Assembly: GCA_018725535.1 (NCBI GenBank)
Contig: QLUS01000102.1
Coordinates: forward strand, 1-5,531
Source of the DNA: Bacillota bacterium
GTDB lineage: Bacteria > Bacillota > UBA994
DNA: 5,531 nt
Reading direction: 5' to 3'
Below are positions 5,503 through 5,531 of the stretch, one piece after another. Each line of letters begins with the position of its first letter. Positions within the stretch are counted from its first letter, which is position 1. Position numbers and translations under genes: made by a program. Below the pieces are notes generated by a model. That model was not told the origin of the DNA. It was given only the letters and a program-made list of their open reading frames with translations, and made no database searches.

Positions 5503-5531
5503 GAGGCAATAGCGGGTGAAGCAAAAGGCTC

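Overview
The window looks like part of a Bacillota (Firmicutes) chromosome. The supporting signs are strong purine-rich ribosome binding sites (for example AAGGAGGTGA), several likely GTG or TTG start codons, a short YtrA-type GntR regulator heading an ABC-transporter operon, and an IS1182-type transposase. Base composition is close to even. I cannot name a genus. Every supported gene reads on the minus strand, so the window reads right to left.

Right part (about 5500 to 2829): a compact four-gene operon. A promoter (TTGACA, 17-nt spacer, TAGCAT) runs into a perfect 34-bp palindrome just upstream of a GntR/YtrA-type repressor gene. It is followed by an ABC ATPase, a six-helix membrane protein whose start overlaps the ATPase end by 17 nt, and a second, unrelated-looking six-helix membrane protein. 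The simplest model is an autorepressed exporter or stress-response transporter: the repressor sits on the palindrome, and an unknown signal releases it so that one ATPase and two different membrane subunits are made. The closest well-known layout is the Bacillus subtilis ytr operon. The membrane proteins are not recognisable enough to name a substrate.

Middle (2446 to 2828): 383 bp without a confident gene. From the operon side it holds a degenerate 7-bp tandem repeat tract, an orphan consensus ribosome binding site leading into a doubtful 48-codon reading frame, a 7-bp-stem inverted repeat, and a candidate promoter for the next gene.

Left part (2445 to 280): a full-length cytoplasmic S9-family serine peptidase (acylaminoacyl-peptidase/prolyl oligopeptidase type), with a beta-propeller domain and a C-terminal alpha/beta-hydrolase domain with an intact Ser-Asp-His triad. 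At most 78 bp beyond its stop codon begins an IS1182-family transposase gene in the same orientation, cut by the left edge of the window.

The features most worth a second look are the 34-bp perfect palindrome, the uncharacterised two-permease ABC module with its atypical ATPase motifs, and the heptanucleotide tract. Nothing here is clearly a wholly new system.
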